64,000 bases of DNA from Climacium dendroides (Eukaryota; Streptophyta; Bryopsida; Hypnales; Climaciaceae), in assembly GCA_950106755.1 (NCBI GenBank), contig OX467083.1, positions 21,571,029 to 21,635,028 on the forward strand, given 5' to 3'. Within the stretch, counting starts at the first letter, position 1. Each line of letters begins with the position of its first letter. The position numbers were made by a program, and so were the translations under genes. This document shows, piece after piece, positions 1 through 10,474 of the stretch. The notes below the pieces were generated by a model. That model searched no databases and was not told the origin of the DNA. It saw nothing but the letters and a program-made list of their open reading frames with translations.

Positions 1-339
1 CTGCCATTTTGAACCTAGACATGTACAAAAAATTTCATATTCATTTTCCAGGAATAGAATTATATGTCTTCTTTACTTCACCAAAAAATTAGATTTTTTT
101 TTAGAGAAATTGATTTTTTTGAGAATTTTTAATGAAAAAGTGAAGAAAAATCACATCAAATAGAAAAATATTTCAAAAAAACTGAAAATTTCACCATGTG
201 TGTATACTACAATGACAAACCTTAGTCATAGTGCAAACCCAATTTCCATGGCATTTTATAATTAGAATTCAATAGACATTGAAAATACATCCAAAGTTCA
301 AATTATTATGAAATATTTAATATTACAAATTTTTTTCAA

Positions 340-1100
340 TATTTAAATTGGAGTAAAAATTAAAGTAGATGACCTTCATTTTGTTAGTTGGACTCAAACT
401 CAAAAATATCATTTTTGTGAAGAAATCTAAGATTTAGAGCAAGGAACAACAACTTTCCAATTGGAGCCTCTTCATAACTCAACTTCAAAGGTCAACCAGG
501 AAAATAGGGATGAAAAAATGCTTCCAATAGCCTTACAGCTTATTGGATTGTAATCCAAGCAACACAAGATGGCACTGGTGGCATTCTAGGGTTAAGGTAG
601 TATGTTCATGAAGTGCCCTTTAAGGGCTGGTCAGCCTTTTCGATGGATTTTAGATGCACAAAATTATTTTCCCTTATTTTTTGCTTGTAGAGAAATTGAT
701 GTGGAATCTATCACAAGTGGTTTCATATTTTTTGAAGAATTTATGAATTACTTATGAATTTCCAAAGAGTTATGCTATAGGCATCTATTTTTAATCATAG
801 ACCTTGCAAAAATCCAAACATGTGCAACCTAATAAAAGATATGGCATAACCAAAACAAGCCCTTAGGTATACAAAAAGTAATACACAAGATTCCAAAATG
901 TGACCATTACTAAAATTAACCCCAAAAAGAATTCACTATGTTTTCACCATAAATACTCCAAAACTATCAATTCTAGTACAAGTAATAAATTTTAAAAGAA
1001 ATGGTTTTGGACACATGTAACTGTGGGATCTTGTAGTATGCTAGTTTGAGAAGATGTGGAAAAAAGTTCAAGAATTTCCAATGTATAGATTGCAAGATAT
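340..1100 (+). repeat. AT-rich non-coding repeat flanking the piggyBac insertion
   Basis: No gene is visible in 1-1100. The segment matches 23943-25614 in unit B, minus the 580-bp MITE there. The single TTAA at 343-346 is the unoccupied site of that MITE. Part of it (about 590-800) recurs at 22860-23040 (inverted), 25100-25330 and 50220-50460, and another part (about 900-1100) recurs around 21900-22080 and 25430-25640, so these are dispersed repeats. Confidence 0.7.
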
Positions 1101-1203
1101 TAACCCCTAAATGCCCAAGCCTTTCCAAGAGCATTTTGTTCATGATAAAAGAGCATGGACTTATAGTTAGCCCCAACAAAGCAAATTGTTTTTTTTTCAA
1201 AAT

Positions 1204-2570
1204 CTAACTGTATAGATGTTTAAAGAGCTTGTTAATTAGTATGTCTACCAATTTTCAGGACAAAATTCCATAGGAGTTGTGAGATTATAACAAGAGAAGT
1301 TTGTGTTTTCTATTTTCAGCATGCTGCCCGTCCCCACAATGGAACTGAAATTTGCATATAAAAGTTTTTTGAGATGATAGGTGACATGAACAACTAATAT
1401 GCACTTCCAAAAAGCTTAATTTCACATGAAAAGCTATCAAACTCATTTCACAATCCACCTTGCAAATGTAGAAATGCATTTTTTTGTGTCTTACACTTGA
1501 TGTTTAAAAACTGCAAATAGCTCCAAATCAGCACTTGAATATTGAACTTTTCAATGGTGAAAGTAAAGAAAATGCTTTACTCTTTCCATTAGGACCATTT
1601 TCTTTGAAAATGGATAAGTACAACTTCTTAGATCTCGAATCTAAGTAAAATTGCTCAAAGTCGAGAACACCACCATGCTCTATCTCCACCCTTTCTCTAA
1701 ATAATGGGAACCATCCTACCAAGGCACAAGGTACCTTCTAAATGAAGAAGGTAGTTTCCAATAATGTCCCCAACGCTCCCGGCCCTCCCACTTGAAAATG
1801 CTGCCATCAAAACCAATATTAGTCAAACAGCCATAACTTCTACAATAATTAATATTTTAGCATGAAAGTTGTTGGGCCCATTTGATATTCTCATGACACA
1901 ATTTCTCCAAGTGGATATTATTATTTTTTTAATTCACTATTCCTAGGGACGCCTTGAAATGACAACAACTATCTTGTAAAATTTCAGAGTCTCTCAAAAC
2001 TTTAGATGAACTTGAAGGTTACATAACTTTTGCATATCAACTTAGTTTTGAGTTTTTTTCCCCTTATAGATACTAAAGCATAGAGTTTCTTTTAAATAAA
2101 AATTCAAATAAAAAATTTCCAATAGATTTTCTTCAAATTACAACTTTGGATATGAGGAGATGCTTTGGATGCAACTCTTCACAATGCATCAACCTCATAT
2201 TTCCAAAGTGTAGAGAAAATCCTAAATCTAAAACCAAACAATAACTCATGATGTTTCTCCAAATTACAACTTTGGGTATGAGGAGATGCTTTGGATGCAA
2301 CTCTTCACAATGCATTAGAGAAAATTTGGACTCTCTAGAGGGCCGTTAAGAAGTGCCGGAAGGGACCCTGGGATTACATTTATTTTGACTTCACAAATTT
2401 TTTTATCCTATAGTCGCTCATTACCAGTGCCCGCACTCATCAGAGCATTGATTCAGGAAAAATTGTATTTTAATGGAGAGCATGCCGGCACTTACTCTTT
2501 TAAATTGCTAAAGTCATGCAATTTGGAACCCTAATAAGAAGTTCTCAATGGAGGTTCCAATCCAAATTAC
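1204..2570. other. AT-rich interior of the piggyBac element, no gene seen
   Basis: Only short unsupported ORFs occur here. The one visible structure is a direct repeat of about 52 bp at roughly 2138-2190 and 2263-2315, sharing the core ATGAGGAGATGCTTTGGATG. The stretch lies between the left terminus and the nested LTR fragment. Confidence 0.5.
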
Positions 2571-2716
2571 TTATAGTTCTGACCCAAACAATTTAAATTT
2601 TGGTCACAATCCCTTTTGGTTTTGGCCCCAAACCCTTCTGAGTTTTGGTCCCAAGCCCCTTTACTTGAGACACAAAACCTTCAAGGCTTTGGCCCCAAAC
2701 CCTTTTACTTTAGACT
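2571..2716. repeat. Left arm of inverted repeat flanking the LTR fragment
   Basis: Contains imperfect units around TTTGGCCCCAAACCCTT. The same sequence occurs in reverse complement at about 4885-5070, so the LTR and primer-binding-site fragment between them sits inside an inverted repeat of roughly 150-190 bp per arm. Confidence 0.65.
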
Positions 2717-4564
2717 TGTAGATAACCGACTTGGATGTAAAGACAACCAATTTTTGGTGTTATTTTGGGGTAAAGTGAGGGCTTTTTGTAGTTAATTGTA
2801 TATTTTGCGGTCCAATTTGGTAGTTTGTAGCTGGTTGTTTGATCCAAATTGTCAATTCCTCTGTTGATTGGTCAGTTGTGGTGTGTAGATGCTGGTTCCA
2901 ATTTGGATTGGATTGAAGTGATGATCTCTAGTCAATTGTCCCAATTGGTGAATTCAGTTAATGCCGAGTGTATAAGGGGTCAGTAGCTACCTCCAAGTTG
3001 GTTTTTGTGTGTGTGAATCGGAATGTATTAAGCCGAATTGGATCAAGGCAAGTGAGTGGATTTGTCTTATGAATGTGAGCCGAATGGGATCCAAATGGGT
3101 GGCTGATGTCAGTTGGCTATGTCTGCTGGGTTGGTAACTGTCATGGGTTGTCTCTTAAGTCCGATTTGGATTTTTTTTCTCTTACCCATTGTTGAACGAA
3201 TTTCCAATGCAAGTCCCAGCCAGTCGTGCTGCGTATTTTGTTTTCTTGTGTGTGTGCTTTGTGTGCTTGTGTGTGATTTTCCACTTGGGAAGTGTGTCTG
3301 CGTGATTCGAGGTCAAATTAGTGTGTTTGGTCAGAGTTTGTGCCTAATCGGTGAATTTACAAGTTGGAAATGATTTCATGGAGTTTGAGTCCGAGTTGGG
3401 CAGTCTCGGTGTTTCTCGTGGAGAGAAGTGGAATGGAATGCAGGTGGTTAATAGTTGAATTTATAGTTCCAATCTTGAGTTGATAGTTGTGCAATTCATA
3501 AATCCTATTTGGAGAGATGAGTGGAAACCAAATCAGTGATTAAGTTTAGGCTAGTGAAGGCCAATGGATTAGTGCAGATTGATATGAGTTAGTTGCAAAT
3601 CCAAATTAAAATGTTGCACAAAAATGTTTTACTAATCGGAGATGTATACATCCTATGAACAATCTGTAAACGGTGATTTGATCACCAATTCGAAATTTAA
3701 TGAAAAGTATTTTCTTGCCGAATTGGTGTACTGAAATGGAAGTTAATTGAATAAAATGATTTGTGTTATGAAGTAAATTTATGCATGAGTTAGTAGTTGA
3801 ATGATGTTGATGGATGTTGTGAGATCCCAGTTGGAAATTATGAATGTGTCTCAAAATTTGATTCAGTCCTAGTGGGATAAGTATTAGTGTGAGTTGATTT
3901 CGGAACCAAATTGGATGTGTATGTCATTGTAGTATGGTGATTGTTTGTCCAAGTGGAGAATAAGTTGGGAAATTCATATTGATTGTGGAAGTATGTTTTG
4001 AGTAAATCGAATTGTAAGAATGACAAATTTGTAGTAATTAATATTCCAAGTTGGTGAGATGTAAGGTTGTGGTTCCCATTTGGTAGACAAGGATTTAGAA
4101 ATGAGAATCTAGTCCAAGTTGGAGATTGGAAGTACGTGAGTGTACCGGTGTTAAGGCTGATTTAAATCTTGTATTGAGTTTCAAGCCAGATTTGGAGTTG
4201 GTGGATCTGGTCTGCTGTGCCAAGTTGGAGATCTGGAAGCGATTTGGAATAAAGGAAATTAAAGAAATAAAGAATAAAGAATTCCAAGTGGGGATAAAAG
4301 TTACAAAGATAGTCAAAAGAAAAAGATTAATTAAAAATGAATAATTTGGGAGATATTCTTCACCCTTGTGGCCTTAAGAGTGGAGTGAAAAATTTGGCAA
4401 TTAGAATTACCATGAGGATAACAATTGCATGTGGTTATGGAATTTCGTTTACAAATCTTGGTTGCAATGACCTACTAGGTGTAAATTTAGAGTCAAATCC
4501 TATTTAACCGGCCTCCTTGGAACGAACATATACTAGTTGAATAATTCCTAAATAGGTTCCAACA
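2717..4564 (+). mobile_element. LTR of a Ty3-type retrotransposon (nested in the piggyBac element)
   Basis: The LTR starts TGTAGATAACC, ends CCAACA, and is about 1.85 kb. Its boundaries are defined by comparison with the solo LTR at 50973-52944 on the other strand, which shares the start, the end and internal landmarks such as GTGGAGAGAAG. A candidate primer-binding site follows the 3' end. A peculiar feature is many scattered copies of a near-palindromic nonamer of the type CCAANTTGG. No second LTR, gag or pol was found, so the element is truncated. The ORFs here are not coding. Confidence 0.75.
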
Positions 4565-4577
4565 TTCTTCTACATTT

Positions 4578-4597
4578 TGGCACCGCTGCTGGAGAGG
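4578..4597 (+). other. Putative retrotransposon primer-binding site
   Basis: TGGCACCGCTGCTGGAGAGG starts 13 nt after the LTR end. It resembles the TGGCGCCGTTGCCGGGGA site of plant Ty3/Athila-type elements, which is complementary to a tRNA 3' end (usually assigned to tRNA-Asp). Three or more mismatches suggest age. Identification rests on motif memory plus correct position. Confidence 0.6.
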
Positions 4598-4884
4598 CAA
4601 AATAATAGGTTAATTTATTGTTTCCTTTTTCTTTCGTTAAGAATATATAGATATGTTGCTCGGTAATGAGCAGTTTAGAGCATGAGTGATAAGAAAATTC
4701 ACCAAAGAAAGTGAGACCAAAAACTGAAATTGAAGTGCTAATAAATCATGAAGGTATAATAAAAGCAATGTAATGAAAATTAAAACCTGGGATTACAAAT
4801 CATGGCAACAAGTGAAAATAAAGTAAAAGAATTTTGAATTTGAAGTTCATGATTACTTTAGGTTGAACATGTGCTAGTTTGAAC

Positions 4885-5070
4885 TGAAACTAATTGTTGT
4901 AGTTAGAAGTGAAACTTGAAGGATTTGGTCTAAATTAAAAGTGCTTGAGACCGAAACTAGAAGGATTTGGGGCCGAAACCTTGAAGGGTTTGGATTGAAA
5001 GTAAAAGGGCTTGGACCGAAACTTAGAAGGGTTTGGGGCCAAAACCTTGAAGGGTTTGGGTCTATTGGGC
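4885..5070. repeat. Right arm of inverted repeat flanking the LTR fragment
   Basis: Reverse complement of 2571-2716, with two to three imperfect internal units around GAAGGGTTTGGGGCC. Immediately to its right (about 5063-5090) is a 25-bp stretch nearly identical to the transposase codons for the AIRQYMP region at 6837-6860, of unclear origin. Confidence 0.6.
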
Positions 5071-5099
5071 ATATATTGATGAATGGCACCGAACTCTGA

Positions 5100-5733
5100 A
5101 GTATATACAGAAGGCTGCAACTTAAATTTTTATCTCATATTTAGAGATTTTCATAATTTTTAGAAATTTTAATTTCTTGTGTTAGATTATGTATTTTTTA
5201 TTGTGTTCACCATTCAGATTTTTGATTGGAAGGGATTTGAAAGAGGAATTTATTCATGAAAAAAATGTTAGTGTTCATTAGTTTTGCCAAACCTATGTCT
5301 ACAATGAATCAATGACGTTGTTTTCATAATGTTATACAAGTTTAATCACTTTCAAATTTTTAGGGGATATTACTAACTTATAAAAGAACTCTAATCCCGG
5401 AGATACCATCAAAATGGATTGTATACATATCGAATTTAGCAATCTAAGTGCAGCTGCCCCAAATTTTTGCAGTGAAAAAAAAAGAAATTCACACTTTGAA
5501 CCTTTGGATCCCACTCAACTCAAAGAATTTATGGTTGAAAATTGGGAAGTAGCTAAATAGTGAAGATAAGTTCAAGATCTTATAGTTGAAAACTAATTTT
5601 TCTTTATCATTCATTGCCCGCTTCTCACATTTCACAAACACCCCATTTTGACTGCTTTCTTCAAAACCCCTTCCAATACCTTTAGGGGTTAAAAGTAGAA
5701 AATATGGCAATAGAAAATGGTAGAAAAATACAT
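5100..5733. other. AT-rich, no gene seen
   Basis: Lies between the retrotransposon fragment and the stop codon of the transposase remnant. It would be the transposase 3' flank. Nothing else is recognisable. Confidence 0.4.
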
Positions 5734-6056
5734 TCAATCTAAAATCGGAAGGTGCACCACCTCCCAACAATCTCCAATATGTACGTGGTGCCCAATACAA
5801 GCTGGACAATATGTTTGGCACCGTACGTGGCATTCAACATAAACTTTGTGAAGGTCACTCCACATTGGCATGTGAAAAAGTGCCTCATGTTGGTTGTAAC
5901 ATGAAGTACATCTACAAGATCAAAGATGGTGTGATGCTAAAACCTTAGCAAGACGAAGTTGAAAAGATTTGTGGAACAACCTTTTCATTCCCAAAATCAA
6001 AGATTGTTGAGAATAGAGTTTCCACATGTTTACCACAGTGATGTCTAAGAGGAAGA

Positions 6057-6206
6057 CACTATTGGAAAATTTAGTTTTTCTGTTGTTTTGGTCGCGTTGA
6101 TCCGGTCAAAATCTGATAGAAATCTGTTAAAATCAACAAATTTTTGTTAGATTTTGACCGGATCAACGCGCCCAAAACAACAGAAAAACTAAATTTTCTA
6201 GTAGTG
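6057..6206. mobile_element. CACTA-like foldback MITE, copy 1
   Basis: 150 bp, termini CACTATTGGAAAATTTAG and (reverse complement) CACTACTAGAAAATTTAG, and almost the whole element is an inverted repeat. A 3-bp target duplication AGA is at 6054-6056 and 6207-6209. CACT(A) ends and a 3-bp duplication fit the CACTA (CMC) superfamily. It interrupts the transposase near its last conserved motif. Confidence 0.88.
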
Positions 6207-6859
6207 AGAAAAAAAAGCCTATGCCACCACTTGTGAGTGCGAATTTGGGAAGAATATTCACCTCTCAATTGGTGGACGACATCCACTCCCCGCATAAATG
6301 TAGTGTATTGAAAATGCATTGGAGATGTTTCTATTGGCTTTCGCAAATGTCCCACCTGTCGTTGAACCACCGGACACTCTTTGCTGACTTCATGGATAGG
6401 TGGTGCAACCGTAGACATAACAAGAACCGGTTTCTTGTCAACCCACACTATGGCACTAAGTTGCTTGGATTGATGCATCCTCCATTCCAAATGCCCTTGA
6501 GTGCATTTCTTGTAAAGGGATTTAGTAGCCAAAGCCTTGGGAAGGCCAATGCAATTTGCCCTAACCGTGCCCGTTGCATATGTGCCTTTGTTCAAAAGGT
6601 CCATAAACAAAGGCACCGAGGAAAAAAAATTATCCATGATCACTATATGTCCTCTATTCTCTAACCCAAGCAATAATCCATGTACTACATTTGCCCCTTG
6701 TGTAGCCTCACCCTTCTTAGTACCGGTAATCCCGGGAATCCCCTTGTTGGCTCCACAATAAACCTCAAATGTTCATACATACTTCGCTTCTAAATCGGTG
6801 AGGCACCAAACTTTAATCCCCCCCATTTAGTTAGTTTCTTGGGCATATATTGACGAATG

Positions 6860-7009
6860 CACTACTAGAAAATTTCATTTTTTTGTTGTTTTGGTCGCGT
6901 TGATCCGGTCAAAATTTGACAAAAATCTGTTGAAACCAACAGATTTCTATCAGATTTTGACCGGATCAACGCGACCAAAACAACAGAAATACGAAATTTT
7001 TTAGTAGTG
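6860..7009. mobile_element. CACTA-like foldback MITE, copy 2
   Basis: 150 bp, same family as the element at 6057-6206, with CACTACTAGAAAATTT termini and a long inverted repeat sharing TTTTGGTCGCGTTGATCCGG. A 3-bp duplication ATG is at 6857-6859 and 7010-7012. Deleting the insert restores the transposase frame across the site (CAI followed by RQYMP). Confidence 0.9.
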
Positions 7010-7879
7010 ATGGCACAATACTTCCCCTTGTATTGTATCATCATCTCATCAATTGTCACCTTGTCCCCCAAACTCCACATATCTTTGCACCGATCTCTAA
7101 TCTCATCTAAAAGCCACCTCAATTTCACCAATTTGTCAAATTCTACACTTGACCGGTCTATAGTTGCTTCATGATCATTATGCACATGTAAACACCGTAT
7201 GATGTGTTCATAACAATTTTGTGACATAATAGATGATATGACTGGGCACCAAAGAAAGTCGCACGATTTCTTCCAATAACATCTAACATTTGGCTCAATT
7301 TTGATCCCCATGTACAAAGAGATAGCACAAAATGCCCTCAACTCCAGCGGATGTAGTACAACCCATGTCTCTCCACCCCGTAACTTCTTAGGTGTACATC
7401 TAGACTGTGGATTTATCTCAGAAGCATACCTGTTTGTCTCTACACATATTTTGCGTAAATTCTCTTCGGTCCAAAATTTATGGAATAGACCATATAGAGT
7501 GGGCATTTTTGGCGAAGGGTTTGGTAATCTCGGGGTAGGACCACTAAATGCAATTGGAGATGGATCAAACATAGAAAATGTCTTTTCCCATGAATCCTCA
7601 TTATAAAGCTCCTTCAACCCTGGTAATTTTTCTTTGCCCATTCTCTTTCCATCTCCAATAATGCCAATATTTGGCCCAACCAAAAACCATAAAAACATTG
7701 TAAGTGACAAAAATACAAACTCTACATGAAAAAAATGATAAGGTAAAAAACAAAAACAAAGCAGTCCATGAAACAGACCTCAAAATAGACCCCTAAAGGA
7801 CCCTGGCCAGCAATGAAATTCCATTTCATTTGTTTTAATTAGAAAAACAAAATTAAAAAACAAAAACAAAATAAAGACT

Positions 7880-8510
7880 TACCAAGAAGGTCGTTGGAGG
7901 AGGGGGAGGGAGCTGTTGACATTGGCCCGCCCTCCACCATGTTGATACCACTGCCCCCAAGTCATGTGCAGGGGAGGTAGCAGCTGTGGGGCAGCTACAA
8001 ACCCCAGCTGCGAGGCTGCTGCCGCCTCCAGCAACTATAGGGCAGTAGCAAACTCCAACTGCGGGGCAGAAGGCCTACAGCCCCTGCCAGTTGCGGGGGG
8101 CTGGTTGTCGCCTCCGCTAGTTGCGAGAGGCCCACCACCTCTGCCAATTGAAGGGAGCCCACTACCTTTGCTAGTTGTGGGGGGCTGGTTGATGCCTTCA
8201 CCAGCTGCGGGGTGCCCGTTGGCTGCAGGGGGCCAACCCACCTCCCCCCGCTACAGGGTGCCTGGCTGCCTCCACTTGTTGCGGGGGGCCTGGCAACCTC
8301 CGCCTATTGTGGGGCGCCTAACAGCCTTCGCATAGATGCCAGGCTACTTCGCCTTCCTTCGCAGCCTGCCTTCGTCCGCTCTGCTTCCGCCCACATTCAA
8401 ATTCGCTCCGCTCCCGCTTGCCTCCTCCCAAAATGTTTTGAGCTTCTTTTGATGCCTTTCTCCAAGCATGCTCTTGCCTTGTGATTCTCTCTCTCCCACA
8501 GTAGCGTTTG
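7880..8510. repeat. GC-rich degenerate minisatellite inside the piggyBac element
   Basis: A sharp GC-rich island in AT-rich DNA. It is made of imperfect units of about 20-33 bp around GGGGGCTGGTTG and GCCTCC, open in several frames on both strands and giving Pro/Gly/Ala/Ser-rich low-complexity peptides. It lies just upstream of the transposase on the transposon's coding strand. It may be coding (a disordered N-terminal region) or a 5' regulatory minisatellite. I see no domain. Confidence 0.55.
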
Positions 8511-8819
8511 TTTGTTTTGCAGGTACCTTCACTGCAACATCTTGCTTCTCTTTGTAGAGTTCTCTTTGTTTTGTTGTTTTCCTACTACTGTAGAAAGTTC
8601 TCTCACTGTTGCGCCTATGTTTTGTTTAGATGTATCCTTGGTTGTGACAAGTCAACTTTCCTCCCAAGCTTCCCACTCTACAGCTTGATATTGAAGGTCG
8701 TCGTCTTCATCTGCAGGCCAGTTGTTGTCACCATCCCGAGTCCCTTCTTCATCTTCTGATTCATCATCACTTGAGGAGTTACACATAGGTTCATTGCTTA
8801 GTGTTGTTTCTATTGCATC

Positions 8820-9772
8820 TTATTCAAACCTCAATATCTGCTCTGTAAATCCACTTACAATGCATTTTGTAACTCCATTGGCAAATAAAACTTGATACAT
8901 TTTAACATTTGACTTCTCATCTATGTAACTCTTTTGAACTACACGTAGTATCCAGTCAATGCTTTCTTGTTCCTCTCCTTTCTTTGTTGATTGTTCTACT
9001 TCATTCACAATATATGAGGGAACTCTCACTGCTACTTCATGTTCTTGCATTGTAACTTCTGTCAATCTAAATTCACTGAAACCACTTAGGAAGGACATGT
9101 CCCTTTCCCTGTCCAAACTTGCTTGTGGCTCCAAATGTATTGCCTTCCTCTTCTATTTTTGAGCGTTTGTTGCTGCAGCTGCCTCTCCCACTACTGCAAC
9201 GCCTCCTTTCTTCAAAACAAGCTTCCATCTCTCCTTTTCTTGCTTCTTTCCTTCTGCCCAACCTTTGGTGTAAGAAACTTGTCTCCTTGTTTTTGATGTG
9301 CACCTCTTGATTGTCAACTTGGATATCTTGCTCCTCCAATTTGTTGTCCTTGGCCACTGCAAATCATTCCATTGAAGCATCAATGTGGTTGCTCCCCTTC
9401 CCTCCAATGCCTTGAGGATTGTCTCCTTCCATGCTTTTGTGTTCTCCTTCATAATTTGGCCACACCACTGTCCTCAAAGTGTCTCTTACAGATTCAGATA
9501 ACCCATCTACATGCCTCTCCTTCCACTTCAAAATGTAAGCTACTTGTTGATAGTATCTAGATCTAAAAGCCCTATTCTTTGAAGTAGTGCCAATGTCTCT
9601 CCACTTCTTTGGCCTAGGCAACTTCATTGGTAAGATAGTTTGAATCTAGAGCTGCTAGAATAAGTCTCTCTTGTTGTGCACTTGCACCTTGCTGCCTTGT
9701 CCAAGTTCTAACTATGTCTATTGGTCCTCCAATGTAGCAAAGAGAAATAGGAGGGTTTGGAATTTCAGCCAT
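8820..9772 (-). pseudogene. Possible N-terminal/accessory coding region of the piggyBac element
   Basis: A 52-codon ORF starting at an ATG at 9772 (MAEIPNPPISLCYIGG...) stops at 9614-9616. Overlapping frames then continue with MKLPRPKKWRDIG (9627-9364), a Lys/Glu-rich segment (about 9350-9150) and a longer ORF at 9134-8820 containing VRVPSYIVNEVEQ and ending GFTEQILRFE. The pieces read as one protein broken by frameshifts or introns, on the same strand as the transposase and upstream of it. No family recognised. The link to the transposase is inferred from position only. Confidence 0.4.
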
Positions 9773-9779
9773 TGTGACG

Positions 9780-10440
9780 AATTTGTATGCAATTGGAGAG
9801 CTGTGAATTCAAATTTGAATTGCTACAACTTTAAAATGTTCTTTTTGTAATGTTTGAAGTTGCCGTTTTTCTTTACAATGTTTGTATATCTTATTGCATC
9901 TTTCATTAAATTGTTAGTTGGGATGCTTTGCAATGTTTCTTTGGTGTAAATGTTTTGAAGGTTTTGTTAGCTGAAATCGTTGTGGCTACCGTCGCTTTCA
10001 TGCCATCATGTTGTGAAAGTTGTAAAAACGGTTGTAAGTTAGGAATTGGCCGTTATCACCTACCACAGTAGCTACAGTGTACTTTTTTGTTATTTAGAAG
10101 GTTGTACAAGTGGATTGTTTTCATTGGTTTGAGTTTCGTCTTTTCTGACACCAAAGTAGGAACCGTTTGCCCCAATGTTGGTCCCATTCTGGTAAAAGCC
10201 AAGTCCATCGCCCCCACAAAAAATTTCCTCTATGACCGCTTCATACATGGCACTTTCTTATTGGTTCTTCCATGTTGCCCTCCTCCACAATGGGACATGT
10301 ATGCCTTTGAAGGCCTCTCAAAAATCAAATATCTATCTTTTTAAGTGAAAAACAAGAATTTCCAATAATTAACCATCAATACTGCCCGTAAAAAATTTTA
10401 AAACGGTTAGACAAATTTAACTGTCCACAGCAAAACGAGT
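9780..10440. other. Right subterminal region of the piggyBac element, no gene seen
   Basis: AT-rich sequence. On the transposon's coding strand it lies upstream of the ATG at 9772, so it would hold the element's promoter and 5' leader. No motif was identified with confidence. Confidence 0.35.
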
Positions 10441-10450
10441 TCAAAATTTT

Positions 10451-10474
10451 CAATCGACCATATATGGTCGATTG
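10451..10474. repeat. Perfect 24-bp palindrome next to the right piggyBac terminus
   Basis: CAATCGACCA, then TATA, then TGGTCGATTG: a perfect palindrome that overlaps the inner edge of the right terminal repeat. No equivalent was found at the left end. Subterminal motifs near piggyBac ends are often transposase-binding sites, which is an inference here. Confidence 0.75.

Larger units (their letters stand above)
5734..7710 (-). pseudogene. piggyBac transposase (DDE_Tnp_1_7 type), degraded
   Basis: Read from 7710 downwards. The N-terminal half includes a PTLYGLFHKFWTEE block, and the first catalytic Asp lies in TIDEMMIQYKGKY. Then come PKKLTKWGGIKVW, the second Asp in MDNFFSSVPL, WVDKKPVLVMST, YTTFMRGVDVVHQ and KWWHRLFF. 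These follow the order of piggyBac-family transposases. Beyond the second MITE the frame continues (shifted) into LLDITVVNMW and a Cys/His-rich tail at about 5745-5915, like the RING-like C-terminal domain of the family, ending at a TGA at 5734-5736. Lesions are MITEs at 6860-7009 and 6057-6206, an in-frame TGA at 6773-6775, GVDVVHQ where the family usually has Asp before Gln, a frameshift in the poly-T run at 6207-6215, and a TGA at 5920-5922. It cannot encode an active enzyme as it stands. Confidence 0.88.

Noticed and set aside
3113..3373. 86-codon ORF with hydrophobic Cys-rich sequence
   Set aside because: Lies inside the LTR. It shows no domain, and the homologous LTR at 50973-52944 does not preserve the frame.
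6221..6664. 147-codon plus-strand ORF
   Set aside because: Antisense shadow of the conserved part of the piggyBac transposase.
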